Positions 21,269 through 33,897 of a stretch of 64,000 nt of DNA are shown piece after piece. Location of the stretch: positions 310,001-374,000 of the forward strand of contig VFIW01000027.1 of assembly GCA_006386115.1 (NCBI GenBank), in the 5' to 3' direction. Below the pieces are notes generated by a model. The model was given only the letters and a program-made list of their open reading frames with translations. It was not told the origin of the DNA and made no database searches. The first letter of the stretch is position 1; each line of letters opens with the position of its first letter. Both the position numbers and the translations under genes were made by a program. Source of the DNA: Globisporangium splendens (lineage: Eukaryota; Oomycota; Peronosporomycetes; Pythiales; Pythiaceae).

Positions 21269-22272
21269 ATGGAGAACTATCAGAAGGTCGAGAAGATCGG
21301 CGAAGGCACGTACGGCATCGTGTACAAGGCGAAGGATCTGACGTCCGGCCGCATGGTCGCGCTCAAGAAGATCCGGCTTGAGGCTGACGATGAGGGCGTC
21401 CCGTCCACTGCCATGCGCGAGATCTCGCTGCTCAAGGAGCTGAGCTCGCACCCGAACGTCGTGTACCTTTACGATGTGATCCACCAGCAGAACAAGTTGT
21501 ATCTCGTGTTCGAGTTTGTGGACCAGGATCTCAAGAAATGCCTCGAGAAGACGCCGCACCGCATGGAGATGCTGCAGATCAAGAGCTACCTGTATCAGTT
21601 GCTTGCAGGTATCGCGTTCTGCCATGCGAACCGCGTCTTGCATCGCGATCTGAAGCCGCAGAACCTGCTCATCGACCAGTACGGAAACCTCAAGCTCGCG
21701 GATTTTGGTCTCGCGCGCGCATTCGGTATCCCGATTCGAAGTTACACGCACGAAGTGGTCACGCTCTGGTACCGTGCTCCTGAGATCCTTTTAGGCGCGA
21801 AGCACTACTCGACACCCGTGGACGCGTGGTCGATTGGCTGCATTTTTGTGGAGATGGTCAACAAACAGCCGCTGTTCCCTGGTGACTCCGAGATTGACGA
21901 ACTGTTCCGCATTTTCCGAGTGCTCGGGACGCCCGACGAAGGCTCGTGGCCAGGGGTATCGAGTCTGCCGGATTACAAGACGACCTTCCCGAAATGGCGA
22001 CCGCAGCCACTGGCAAAGGTCGTGCCGCAATTGGACCACGTCGGTGTTGACTTGCTCTCGGTACGTCTATCTGCTGATTTTGCGATGGTTTTGCTTACCT
22101 GTAAGCCATTGTTGACCGATTTGTGGTCTTATTTTGTTGTTGTGTGCAGCGTATGCTCGTGTATGAACCAAGTCGTCGCATTTCGGCGCGTGCGGCGATG
22201 TCCCACCCGTGGTTCGACGATTTGCAACAGCAGTATGCAGCGTTCCGCGGAGCAAACAACCAACACCACTAG
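21269..22272 (+). CDS. Cyclin-dependent kinase, CDK1/CDK2-type, with PSTAMRE helix
   Basis: Two exons, 21269-22060 and 22150-22272 (GTACGT...CAG intron), encode 304 residues, the normal length for CDK1/2. The ATG at 21269 begins [16 protein letters not shown], so the inhibitory Thr14/Tyr15 pair is present. The cyclin-binding helix reads P-S-T-A-M-R-E instead of [18 protein letters not shown] (A-D-F-G-L-A-R) and the activation loop [14 protein letters not shown] are intact. The last exon carries the CDK C-lobe end, [14 protein letters not shown]. By family it should drive cell-cycle transitions with a cyclin partner. Confidence 0.95.
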
Positions 22273-23134
22273 CTTTGGGGTTACGGCGCAAATGGGTGCA
22301 AGGAACGGACAGAGAGAAGAAGACATTGCCAAAAACACATACGCAACAGAAACATTTATTTAGACGCAGTGCGCTACCGCAAATATGAAACCCGACGACG
22401 GCAATCAGAATACAAAAACAGAACAAGCTCAAGGAAAAGAAAGAAAAGAAAGCGAATCAACAACGTCGTCCTGTACCCATGCCAATGCCGAGCGGAAACG
22501 CTACCACCAGAGAAGAAGAACCAGAATGCATCACCACGAGAACGATATCGTCAAGACATGTGGTGATAAGCGAAGACGCAAACCCGATGACGGGTTCACG
22601 AGGAGGTGAACCATGAAGAACAACACGAGGCGAGATATATGCACTTACAGATGCGCAAAATCGAGAGAACCCTTGCAAGAGATCGGCACGTCTACGAGGC
22701 TGGAACGCTCGAGCATTTAACTTACCAACACAACCATGTTCACGTGTCCAACATGGCGCTGCACCCCAACGAAACCCCCAACACTTTGAGCATCATCAGC
22801 AAAGACCCAGCACGCACGGGCACCCCAGATAAGACCAAGACGGGAGCACATTGAACGGAAAAGTATAGGAGTAGGTAAGACGAGCTGCCGTCACATCGCA
22901 ATAAAGAGAGAAGGTGAAAGCACCAAAGATTCCGAAATATGTACTTTAGTGACGATCAAACAGGAGTGAAAACAGAACTGAAGCCTATACGAAGTCCATA
23001 CCCGAGTGCAACGACAGTGTACAGCTCACGCAGGGAAAAGAAAAAGTAAAATATAGATAGCTGCTTTGTGTCCGACGCCCTGCGCTTGTCGTGAGGCACT
23101 GCCTCCGTATCCACAAGACGAAATCAGCGACTCT
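22273..23134. other. Convergent intergenic region
   Basis: The 3' regions of the CDK (plus) and ankyrin gene (minus) meet here. The sequence is A-rich with Lys/Arg-rich chance frames. No gene or RNA was recognised. Confidence 0.45.
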
Positions 23135-26100
23135 TTAGGAGAGGGCAGGCGACCATTTTGCTGCCTTGCGTGCGCGGTTTTTTGTGACAAATTTGCCCTC
23201 CGTGAGCTTCAAGTCCGGGCGCGAGAGCAAGTCGTTGACAATGTCGACGTATCCGAGGTACGACGCGTACACGTACGGCGGGAGATGCAACTGTTTCCGT
23301 TCGCCACCCTCGACGACGACAATCTCGAATAAGTCGTTGATGCCGTGACCTTCTTCTTCCTCGACAATCTCGATGCACTCTTTGAAATCAACGATGTCGC
23401 CATGAGATTGTTGCACGGCGTAGTGGTATGGCGAGGCCGCGACGTCGGATTCTTCGACCCAGTACACGACTTCATTCGGTCGTTGGCCATCGCTGCCAGC
23501 GTAACTTCCCGAGTAGCTGCTGCCTGCGTAGCTGCCTCCGTAGCTTGCACCTCGCAGAGCCAATGAGGATGCATACGCAGCAGACGTCGACGGCGCAAAG
23601 TTGCTGCGTGGCAAACGTGCTGGATCCAGATCTAAGGCGATATAGCTGCTGTTGCTCTCTGGAGGCGACTCGTAGCTCGTGGAAATGAAGCTGTTGCAAC
23701 GAAGCGAGGATTTCGAGGGTTCGACGGCGACAGAGCTGCTGGGTGGTGAAGATGGCGCTGCCTTTGGCTGGACTGGGATGAAGCTGTCGTGGCGTGATAC
23801 TCGCTTTGGCCACGAGACAAAGTTGTCGCGTGGTGGCGATGGCTCGGGTTCAAACGAGGCGACTCGACTGCTTGATGGTGATGACTCTGGCGAGTGACTT
23901 TGGGATGTTGACAGCGTCGACGTGTACTTTGCTTTCGCGTGTTGTGCGCTAGGCGTCATGCCGTTGTCCTCGACTCGTTCTGTGGCTTGTTGTCTTGGAT
24001 CCGATTTGTCCGAGATTCCAAGCTGCTGGTCGACCGAGTCCGCCAGTAGCTCTAGTGTAGTGTCGTTGTCCTCCCTGGAACCTAAATCCGAACACAAGAG
24101 TTTCCGGTCCTCAACTCTAAAGAAGAGTTCGTACGCTGGTGGCGCCGAAGTGCCTCCTTCTCTTTCCCCGTCGCGCAAGAGGAAGGAACCCTGGCGAGGC
24201 GCATACTCGGGATGCTCGAGGATCACGGCTTCTTTCACGACCGAGACAAACTCCAGTGGCTCGATCTCGGCTTTTCGCAGGACGTCGACGATGCCATCTC
24301 GGAATTTCACGTCCGATCGCTCGTTCAGACAGAACTCCGCGATCTCTTCCATCCCATTGAGCTCCAGGGCCGTCGAGAGCAAGGTCATTGGATCCGCGAG
24401 ATCCATGACGCCGTGCATGATCTCTTTGATCACAGGACCGGCGACAAAGAGCAGCCCAAGCGACACAAGTGAGACGATTTGCTGGCACCGCGCCGCGCGC
24501 TCCTCTTGCTCGGTTTTCAGGATCAACGCTTCACGGAGCTCGTTGAAGTGCGTGTGCAGGATGTTGACGTTCGACTGGATCGTCGACAATTGCGACTGCA
24601 TCCGCTGAATCGTTTGCTTCATCTCGGCGACCCACCTGGCGCTCTCCATGTTCACCTGGTTCGTCTTGATCTCCCAATGCACCAACTGGGTCTTCGTGAT
24701 GTATTCTTTGGCAAAGCACTGCTCGAGTGCGATGCGGAAAAACACGGCGGCTTCGTCGTCAAACACGAGTTTGTCCGTGATCACGTGCTGAAACGCCGTC
24801 TCAAGGAGTTCCCGGAACGCTGTCGACGGCAGACTCTGTACGCCGAGACTGAAGATCACCTGCAGATCCTGCACGAGCGTCATGTTCGGCACGAGCTCCT
24901 GCAGCTCACTCACACTCGCCTTGCCGTATTCCAGCAGCATCGTCGTGCTTTCCTCGAACTCGCGCTTCTTCGTGCACTGCGCGAGTAAAAAGAGGATGCG
25001 GTGCGCATCGTCCTGGCGGGAGAGCTTGTTCTCGTCGATGTCACTCGCCAGGTCGATCGCGCGCTTGCCCTCTTGCACGGTTCTGACCAGTGGATCCATG
25101 CCGACCTGGAGCAGTAGCAGCTCGACGACGTGGAAGTACCGTTTGTCGACTGCTGCATGAAGCGCCGTGTACCCATTGCGCGGAATGGGCATGTTCGCGA
25201 CGAGTTCGCGTCTTGTCTCGGCGTGCAACGCATGCACCTCGCGCTTGTACGCAGGGTCGACGTTCGGGATAACCTTCCAGAGGATGTCCTTGATCTGGCG
25301 CACCAGGTAGTCGAACGTATCGCTTCGCTTGCAGAATTTCGCTGCAAGATCAAAGTTGTCTTCGAGCATGAGTGTCTGCACAATGGACACGATCGCGGCC
25401 TTGTCCTTGCGCTGCACCGCGAGCTCAAAGCCGCTGCTGCGTTCATGCGCGAGCACGTCTTCCAGCGCCTTCTCTAGCGTCTGTATACTCGCGCCAGCAT
25501 TATCGAGCTTCTTGAGATTGTTGCCGTTCCAGATGTGCCATCTCCTGACGTAGCTGAGCAACGCCGCGAGTGCGGCCGTGAACTGCACTTGGATGCGCGC
25601 CGTGGACACCAGACCACGCGTTTCCGTGGCCATAATGCGGTCGTGCACGTAGAAAAAGCGCGCGAGCAAGTAGTCCCAGCGCTCGCGCACTTTGTCCGAG
25701 AGCGTGAGCAGCTTGAACTCGTCAAAAAGCGTGGACTTCTGGAGCTCAAGGAGCCGTCTTTGCGTGGCTTCCGGGAGCTTCTCGTGGTTCGGCTCGGGCA
25801 ACACCACGACCGCGACCTGCACGATCTCGCTCTCCTGGTTGAGCACGACCTCGAGCGAGCGCAGCTCGTGGCCGTGGCGCCACGGCGAGCCGACAAACCC
25901 ACCATTCCAGTTGAACCGCAGCTGGCGGTTCAGGTTTGTCGCGAGCGACATGAGATACCAATTCGCCGCCACGTCGCGCTGGTTCGACGACAGCATCTTG
26001 AACACCGTCGCGCTGTTGACGTACTCGCCGTGGATTAGCGTGAGCTCACGGAGCACTACATGACCACCTCCGCCCCCATTGTGGACCGTTGTGCGACCGA

Positions 26101-26320
26101 CCAGGGGCTCCGTGATGATCTCCATCGTGAACTCGTGGCGGTACACGAACTGGAACCCGCACAGGAACTCGTCGCCATCGCACCACACTAACACATACAC
26201 ACAGAAGAGTCAATGAACAAGCCACACAAACGCGCATATTAAAGAGAGAAGCACAGTACGGCGGATCTTGAAGACGCGGAACGCGGCGTCCTTGGTGACG
26301 GCGAACTCGCTCATTTCCAT
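23135..26320 (-). CDS. Large ankyrin-repeat protein
   Basis: A 61-bp first exon (26320-26260) is joined to a large second exon (26187-23135), giving about 1037 residues. The junction restores F-K-I-R-L-W-C-D-G-D. The N-terminal 70 residues include a glycine-rich loop and a β-strand-like segment, L-R-E-L-T-L-I-H-G-E-Y, loosely like a jacalin-type lectin; this is tentative. Residues about 210-330 are helical. An ankyrin repeat follows at about 358-390 (N-G-Y-T-A-L-H-A-A-V-D). Next come a coiled coil and a hydrophobic segment, V-S-L-V-S-L-G-L-L-F-V-A-G-P-V, possibly membrane-associated. A Ser/Pro-rich low-complexity region and another degenerate ankyrin-like pair lie at the C-terminus. No function can be assigned. 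Confidence 0.75.
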
Positions 26321-27365
26321 GTTTCTCCCGATCAAGCGATCTCCCGTCCTGTTCGTTTATGAGTGCGAAGGGTGTGCGTGTGTTTGTCTCCTCCTCCTGT
26401 TTCCTTCTCTGTTCTTTGCGAGCAGAGGCTGCCATTTAGCCATCGATACGCACATATTCACGCTCGCATGTGCGTGCGTTGGCTACAGTAGGAAAGGAGT
26501 TGCTGTGTGCGATGGGTGCCACAGAAGAGATCTTGAATAAGTACAGTTGTTGTGGGCGATGGGTACAGTATCCAGGTTTTTTGTCGGGTGTGCCACACTA
26601 TTTGAGTAGAATACATCCAATGTTGACAGAGTTGACCTTTGAGCTGATGAATGCACAATTATTCGATAACCCTTCTAATATGATGCGTTGCATCTCCAAA
26701 GTGACTGATTTCAGCCTCCATTATTCTATACAACTGAAGCACTCGATTGTTGGAGGTTGCCCTATCCTAAGGGTGTGACACATGAATGAAGGCGAACACT
26801 GTGTGGCGTCAGAGTGGCAAGTGTATCTTTCCTCTGAAGGCTACAGTGGGTACAAAGCAAAACAACCCTGTGCTCCTCTCCATGCTTTTTCTCTCTTCTC
26901 TCTGTGCACAAGGAGAGACCGAAAATGGAAGGAACACGAAGCGAACCTCGTGGCCATGTCCTCTCTAGTCCTGCACAACGATGGAAAACGGTCATGGTGA
27001 GTCAGTGAGCATGGGAAGGTGAGCAGCATGTGTCAGTCTCACGCATGTCGTTCGTTAAATGAAGAGCTCCATCTCGTGTCGATGTCGTCGACTTTATCTA
27101 GGTGAAAAATCGGAGGTGCGGCTTGGAACGTGAGCGATCCATTCACGACATTTCTTGTAATTGTTGCTGTTCAAGATGCAAGAAGTCAGATGATGAACTC
27201 ATGCATGAAGCTATATACGCAAAGCTCATGGATTTGACGACGAACATGGACGTGTATTGAATCTTGTTATGACCCCGACCTCAACAAAGAAAGAAAGAGA
27301 GAAAAGACAAGCATTGCTGTGGGAAAAAAGGTGTCCTCGAAGCAAAGCGAACATATACTGTTCGC
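26321..27365. other. Intergenic region
   Basis: About 1 kb between two minus-strand genes with no recognisable gene. It contains the ankyrin gene promoter and the 3' region of the desaturase. Short open frames lack domains. Confidence 0.4.
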
Positions 27366-28331
27366 TTAACTCGTTCGCGCCTTGAGTTCGGAGAACGCGC
27401 GGGTCGGATCGTCGCCTTCTGGGTCCTTGATCGTCTTCATGGAGAGACCATGCGCCTTGGCATCTTTCATCTTGTCCCATATACCCGTGGCGCGCTTGCG
27501 GTCGGTGATCAAGCCGATTGCGGCCAATAAGTCGATCGTGAACTTGGTCGGGTTGTACTGCTGAGTCACCCCGAACTCCGACGTCGCGTAGTCGTATGGG
27601 AACTTGTGGTGCCAGTTGTGCCAGCCCTCGCCAAGCGCGACAAGCGACACGAACCAGTTGTCGCGTGGAGGGATGTTATCGTAAGGCTGGAAGCCGTAGA
27701 AGTGCGTGGCGCTGTTCACGAGCCACGTGCCATGGAGCACGATCACATAGCGCAGGAAGCCGAGCACGAACAGCGAGTTGAACCACGATTCACCGCAGAA
27801 GTGCATGCCCGCGAGCATTGGCGCGACAAAGCACATGAACAACTGACCCCATGGATTGAGCTTCTCCTGTAGGACAACCGTCCAGTCCGCCCACAAATCA
27901 TCGAAGTTGAGCTTATTGCCGGCTTCAATCACGCGTGGATCCTTCTTGACCATCAACCAGCCCATGTGCGCAAAGAAGAAACCGCGGCCAGAGTTGTGCG
28001 GGTCAGCGAACGTGTCCGAGTACTTGTGGTGCACGCGGTGGTCGCGCGTCCAGTGGAAGATCGTGCCTTGGTTCGCGAGCGAGTTGCAGAGCATGAGGAA
28101 GAAGCGAACCAAGCCGTGCGCCTTGTACGACTTGTGCGACCAGAGACGATGGGCACCCATTGTGATCCCCAGTCCATTCAGGTAGTACAGGAAGAAGAAC
28201 ATCGGGACCATGGACCACTTGATGCCCGCGTAGACGCACGTGATGCCGACGATCGCGCCGATGTGGACGATCGTGAGGTAGTAGATCATGAACCAGTTGG
28301 CTTGCTTGTAGAGTTCGCCCCAGGTCGCCAT
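27366..28331 (-). CDS. Acyl-lipid/acyl-CoA desaturase (delta-9 type), copy 1
   Basis: An intronless gene of 321 residues starts at the ATG at 28331. It has the three histidine boxes of membrane fatty-acid desaturases: H-R-L-W-S-H (61-66), H-R-V-H-H (98-102) and H-N-W-H-H near 236. Four hydrophobic segments surround them. The box types and spacing match stearoyl-CoA-like delta-9 desaturases, which insert the first double bond using a di-iron centre and cytochrome b5 in the ER membrane. No cytochrome b5 domain is fused. A close paralogue lies at 56104-57069 on the opposite strand. By hand count the two differ at about 47 of 321 positions, most of them in the hydrophobic segments and the C-terminal tail. 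Confidence 0.93.
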   Translation of the reverse strand: MATWGELYKQANWFMIYYLTIVHIGAIVGITCVYAGIKWSMVPMFFFLYYLNGLGITMGAHRLWSHKSYKAHGLVRFFLMLCNSLANQGTIFHWTRDHRVHHKYSDTFADPHNSGRGFFFAHMGWLMVKKDPRVIEAGNKLNFDDLWADWTVVLQEKLNPWGQLFMCFVAPMLAGMHFCGESWFNSLFVLGFLRYVIVLHGTWLVNSATHFYGFQPYDNIPPRDNWFVSLVALGEGWHNWHHKFPYDYATSEFGVTQQYNPTKFTIDLLAAIGLITDRKRATGIWDKMKDAKAHGLSMKTIKDPEGDDPTRAFSELKARTS

Positions 28332-30515
28332 GGTTGGTACTCAGTTGACTTGCTGTGAGGACTTGAGCCGGAGAAGGCAAATGTGGGAATGAGCAGTGGC
28401 TGCGAGCTGCAACTTCATGCTCCGTCCACCACTTTGACTCCTTGCGAGGTCGTTCCTGGTCTTCTTGGATCGTTGCATCCTGATATGGGGATACGCATTG
28501 GAGCTGCTGCGTTCGATGTCATAAGGCAATGTCATTCCCAAATGCTCGCTGGTGTCATCGGAGCCTCAAGAGCGTGAAACAGGGCTCTACGCCTTGCAAA
28601 ATAGCCGCTTGCGCTGCGTTTCCCATAACGCGGGTTTGCCATGACGCGCTGCACCAATTTCGTATGATGTCAGGATCTGTCACAAGGGACACGCAGCAAA
28701 ACCGTGCGAACCGCACTCCATTCCCCACCATGTTTCTGCACTTATTAATTTACAAATGTTTCCTTTAATAGATCAACATGTTATATTTCGATATCTTTGC
28801 GAGATTGCCAAAGTATGCAGGATTGACTATAGAGAAGGTTTTCCTGGACCTTCAACATTGCGAGCGGACCGGAAGAATCACTCACAGTCTGCGAGTCACA
28901 GAACAGAGACTGCCCCGGTGATTTCGGAGAGGTGATGGAGCTGCTGGAGTTACCGGCCTTCTCCCATTGAAGAGAACGCCGATGACACTGCAGCCGGCAC
29001 CACACAACATCATTTCGTTCTTTCTGCTCTTCCACGACGCAAAGAGATGCGCGCCAAACTCGACGCTCATTCGCACAACGGCTGGTTGACCTGCAAACTC
29101 GCTGCCACCCATTTCCTTCAGATGACCGTGCGCCGAGATGGCTTCTTGTATCAGCACGGAATATTGTCCTGCGTGCTACCCTTGTCCCACACTAGTTGAA
29201 AGTCGACGAGGAGGCAAGTGCTTCGACTAGGACAAGCAGGCTCATGCGACGGTATCTGCGGCTCAAACTACTGTACGAGCTCCGCAGCACATCAGATCTG
29301 TGTCCACAGCACACCGCTTTGACCGAGATTTTGGACCACCTTTATGCTGCTCGCCTGCGTCAATGCTCAGCGGTCACAGATGTCGCTGGATGACTGCGAC
29401 GCCTGTAACCGCACTGTCGTCCGTCGTTTGCTGCATCGCTTTGAGCTACTACTGTTGGATTTCTAAGCCAAATTCAAGCAGTCTTCGGCCGAACGCGAAT
29501 GTCCTGCGGCTGCAAATGCTCAACTGAGCAGATGCCATTGCGTTTGTCTGGCACAAGCATCTTGGAATCGAACCAGCATGATGAGAAGAACGCGCAAGGT
29601 CTCCATGCAACTCGTTTGCCACTTATGTCATACATTATCATGTTTGCAGATTCTCGCACGAGAAGATTAGGACTGATGCGAGCGTCGTGCTTGGAGTTGC
29701 GTCCACAAGGACATGCTGCTTCCAACACTGAAGCAGCAACAGACTTGGTTCGTGCAACCTTCAGCTGACATCATGAGCGGGTCATTGGATCCATTTGGCC
29801 CGTGGGTCATTTGACCAAACCTGATGAAATGTGGGCCACCTTAATGTAGAGTCGCACCAACGAAAAAACGGAATCAGATCCTCATGCTGTCCAAACACTC
29901 TGCATTCCAACTTCTATTTATAAAGGACATTTGCTTTCAAGTAACCGCTATGACATGTCATCACTGCAACAAGATGGGTCAAATAACTCACTAAACATAT
30001 CAAATTATACAGGATATCGAGCATTTATAGCAAATGTCTTGGAGCTGATTCGGCACATTGCTGTCTGACTCACCAAATGCATCTTCAATTTGGCACACCA
30101 TCAGCGTGATGACCATTGCCAACCAGTGTGTGCGATATACTGTGCGCAATAGGGAGAGAGAGAGTCATATGCTCCTCTAATCTTTCGCCACGGTCTCCCA
30201 TTCGACTTGGCTTGAAATCACACCTCTGGTGTCCCCATAATGCCCTTTCAGCAATGCAGCACCACCTGATGCGCGTCAGAAAGGGATCCGCGGTCTACAC
30301 CAGAGCTCATGGACAGAAACGAGCCATTTGTTCAACGACCGCGGCCGAGTTGCATCCCAAACAGTACACGCAATAGAGGAATGCTCCACGCTTTCCTCTC
30401 TCGCTCAAAGGTTATCCCTCCTCCTCACAGGCATTCTGCCACGCTGGACTTCATTTCCGAAGGTGCGACCCAGAGCACAGGTCCTCAAAACCCACCGAAT
30501 CTCAACCCAGTCACG
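28332..30515. other. Gene-poor 2.2-kb region
   Basis: Only short frames are open here, mostly in 28900-29770. Some have ordinary composition, but stops interrupt them and no domain is visible. This could be decayed mobile or genic DNA. The last few hundred bases would contain the P450 promoter. Confidence 0.4.
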
Positions 30516-32263
30516 ATGCTGGTGCTCGCGCCGCAAGACTTGACGTACGCGCAGCTCGCGAAGGCGGCGCTGACGATCGCGTTGACCCCTGTGGTCGTCA
30601 AGATTGTCAAGACCGTGCGCCGCAAAATGCGCGTCACGAAGCAGTTGGCGCCGATCCCCGGTCCCAAGGGCCACTGGCTCTTCGGCACGATGCTCGACTT
30701 GGTCAAGAATCTCCCGCGCATCTACGAGTACCAGGCATGCATGCACTTCATCGTATTGTTTGATAGCAATCGCGTTTAGTGGCTAAATGGGTGGTCTTTG
30801 TGGTGACGTAGGAGGAGCTGATGCTCCAGTACGGCGGTCGGATCAAGCTCCCAGCCAACATCCTCAACGACGGCACCGTGATGGTACGATTTCTAGGTAG
30901 AAAATGAAACAAACAAGGTTATCCTGCAATCACTAAACGCACTCGCTCTATGTGTTGCGTCTTCGTTGTGCAGCTCGCCTCGGCGGAAGACGTGAAACAC
31001 ATCTTGTCGGACAACTTCGACAACTACATCAAGTCGGATGAGATGCTCCACGCGTTCGAGACGCTCTTCGGCAAGTCGTTCATGTGTCTCAACCACGCCA
31101 ACAACGAGGACAACGGCGAGATGTGGAAGCTACAGCGCAAGGTCGCCGTCAAGGTGTTTACGACCGCCAACTTCAAAGTGTTCACGGAGGAGCTGTTCCA
31201 CACGTACGCGCAGGAAATGGCCGACCTCATCGTGGCGCTGGGCGGCAAATGCAACATGGCCGACATCAGCACGCAGTACACGCTGCGCACGATCTTCGAC
31301 ATCACGTGCGGCGTGCCTGTGAGGGTCGTGGACGAGAAGATGGGTCTGAGCTTTATGGACTGCATGACATTCGCCGTCAACAACATCATCGAGCGACTGA
31401 TCAGCCGCCCGTACTACCGCTGGTTCGGGTGGTGCATGCCCAGCGAGTACCGCTTGCGACGCGATGTGGACGTGATCAACCGCATCGCTGACAGTATCCT
31501 GTACCCGCGGCTGGCCGAGAGCGACGACGACCTCGCCAAGCGAAACGATATCCTGTCGCTCTTTATCAAGAAGACCCGCGAACTCGACGACACCGAGAAG
31601 CAGGGCGGTGCTGCGTCGATCCTGGACATCGACACGCTGCGCGCCGTGTTTGTGACGTTCATCATCGCGGGCTGGGACAGCACGTCGTCGCTCATCACGT
31701 ACCTGTTCTACGTGCTCGCGCAGTACCCAGACGTGCAGCAAAAGGTGTACGACGAGCTGAGCAAACTAAACAAGACAGCGCTCACGTACGACAACCTCAA
31801 AAGCCTCAAGTACCTCGACGCCGTCGCCATGGAGACGCTGCGCGTGTACCCGACTCTGCCGTTCAACACCAAGATCGCGGCCAAGGACGACCATCTCCCC
31901 GACGGCACGTTCATCCCCGCGGGTATCCACATCATGTACTCGCCGTGGTACATGAATCGTCACAGTCCGCTCTGGGGCGACGATCCCTTGGTCTTCCGCG
32001 CCGAGCGCTGGCTCGAGATGAAGGCGCGACCGAGCGCGTACGAGTTCCCGGTGTTCCAGGCCGGACCGCGCATCTGTCCGGGCATGAACATGTCGCTGCT
32101 CGAGTCCAAGATGTTTGTGGCCGTGATGCTGCAGCGGTTCCACGTCAAGATCCAGGACGGCGAGCGCGTGGAGAACCGTCCGTACAAGTTCGCGACCATC
32201 CTCACGCTCGACAACGGCCTGCCTCTCGAGATGACGCCACGGCAAAGCGCACCCGCTTTCTAA
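30516..32263 (+). CDS. Cytochrome P450 monooxygenase
   Basis: Three exons, 30516-30734, 30812-30883 and 30974-32263, encode about 526 residues. The N-terminal membrane anchor is followed by the proline-rich hinge P-I-P-G-P-K-G. The I-helix oxygen-binding motif is A-G-W-D-S-T-S, the ExxR motif is E-T-L-R, and the heme loop is F-Q-A-G-P-R-I-C-P-G, with the cysteine thiolate ligand. The pattern fits the CYP86/CYP52-like fatty-acid hydroxylase clan, so an ER enzyme acting on fatty acids is inferred. The first intron appears to use a GC donor (CAG|GCATGC), because this preserves a continuous helix E-Y-Q-E-E-L-M-L. A GT donor 24 bp downstream would add eight residues and cannot be excluded. Confidence 0.92.
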
Positions 32264-33897
32264 GGTGGCGCTGGCCACTGTGAGCACACTCATGTAATGT
32301 ATGTTGCATTCATTGCTTGTGCGAAAGTTGTGCGTGAAATGAAATGAAGAACTGCTGAAAAGTCAAACAAGGTGATTGGTTGCATCATACAGCCTACATG
32401 CATTTACCTATCTTATAAGCGGATTTTCCTCAAAGGAAGTCACATAGAGCGAAGTCTCTTATAAGCAATTAAACAACGCACTTGTTGATCCGCACTTAGC
32501 GACAGTGTTCCTGTTCGAGGAGTTATGGGACATATTTAACCCACACTTGATTGGCTGGCTATTTCTTAGCGCTAGCTGTTAGCCAATCAAGTGCTAAGAG
32601 ATGTACCCACTGACCTCAAGTCATGTGCTGAGAATTCACCTGCCGTCGCTGCATTTGATGCCGAGTCCATCGTACTGACTCATCGTAGCAGCATCTTTAG
32701 TTTTCAATAATGAAGGGTTCTTCAGTTTCTTACTGCGCAGTGCAGGTGAGGAGCGAAAAGATGCGTTTCAGTAGCAGACACATGCAGACTACGATTTGCA
32801 GTCACAGAGGGGGGGACTGCTGGTTTATTTTCTATGGTCCCAAGTGCCTCAATGCCATCACCATTCAGATCGAACAACCTTGCGCTTCCGCGGCACAAAC
32901 ATGTAGCTGCTCAAGTCCAAGATGATATTTGACACTGTGGTGCTGCTGCATTACCTATGATACCAAGAACAACTGCGCCGTCAAATCCATTCTTTCTCGT
33001 TGTTGGCGGCGTTCGTCTGAGCAGATTGAACCCGCTGGCGCTCCGTTCTGTTCGTTCCTGAGAGCTCGAGTGAGAGAGTTGCGGACAGAAGCAACCGACA
33101 AATGACGTCCAGTACTACAGTGGCGGATCACCTTGCTTCCGCTGGCACGATCCACAAATCACACGCAATATATCGGCGAGTCTGAACTCATCGCTGGCAT
33201 ATCAATTTCACTTGGCAAAGGGGTAGGTCAGTCCAGAAAGAATTCAACGAAGTCTGATGTTCAGTGGGATGATGCAACTGTGTGGGTGCATTTCACGGAT
33301 CAGTAGCAGCAGCAGCAGTAGTAGTAGGCAACACACCCCAAGGTGTGCTTTTCCAGACAGACGAACAAGAAAATCTAATAGAAAAAGACGCACTCAACAC
33401 CATTTAGATCGAGTAAAACATCACATTGTACTCGGTGCAAACATGGGAGAGTTATATATTTGCCATGCTGCTCATCCTCGCACGCTTTGACCTCGCGACA
33501 TCTAAGAATAAATAGCACTAACGAACCTCCTGGATCGGACTCATCGCCGTTTTGTCCAGGCAAAATAGCCATCTCCGTTTCAACAATGCTGCATGTGGGG
33601 AGTCTCATTATGCCAATCGTCTGCAAAAACGTTGACAAATAAACTCCGAATGTCGCACCATTTTCAGCCGCTCTTTCTTTGTCGCAGCAGATTCATATGA
33701 CGCTCAGTATACTCCCATGGTGGGTGGCAGGTGTTTCGGCAGCGGACTACTATTTCTAGGTACAGTGGGAGTGTCAAGTCCCATGTGGCACGCTTGTTCA
33801 GGGTGTGAGGAGCTGCGTGCGCTAACTGACTGCCTGATGAGGCACATGCACCTGCGTGCCTCACTTGCGAACTTTGGCACGAGACAGAGCCCACAGC
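32264..33897. other. Intergenic region with a perfect inverted repeat
   Basis: No gene was recognised in this 1.6-kb stretch between the P450 and the first receptor kinase. It contains the inverted repeat at 32544-32593, a CAG/TAG-type trinucleotide run near 33300-33330 and AT-rich tracts. Confidence 0.45.
32544..32593. repeat. Perfect 13-bp inverted repeat containing CCAAT octamers
   Basis: CACTTGATTGGCT at 32544-32556 is the exact reverse complement of AGCCAATCAAGTG at 32581-32593, with a 24-nt loop. The arms hold the same AGCCAATC octamer seen upstream of other genes, in opposite orientations. It lies 280 bp downstream of the P450 stop. It could be a paired binding site, a transcript hairpin or a miniature-element remnant. 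Confidence 0.6.
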
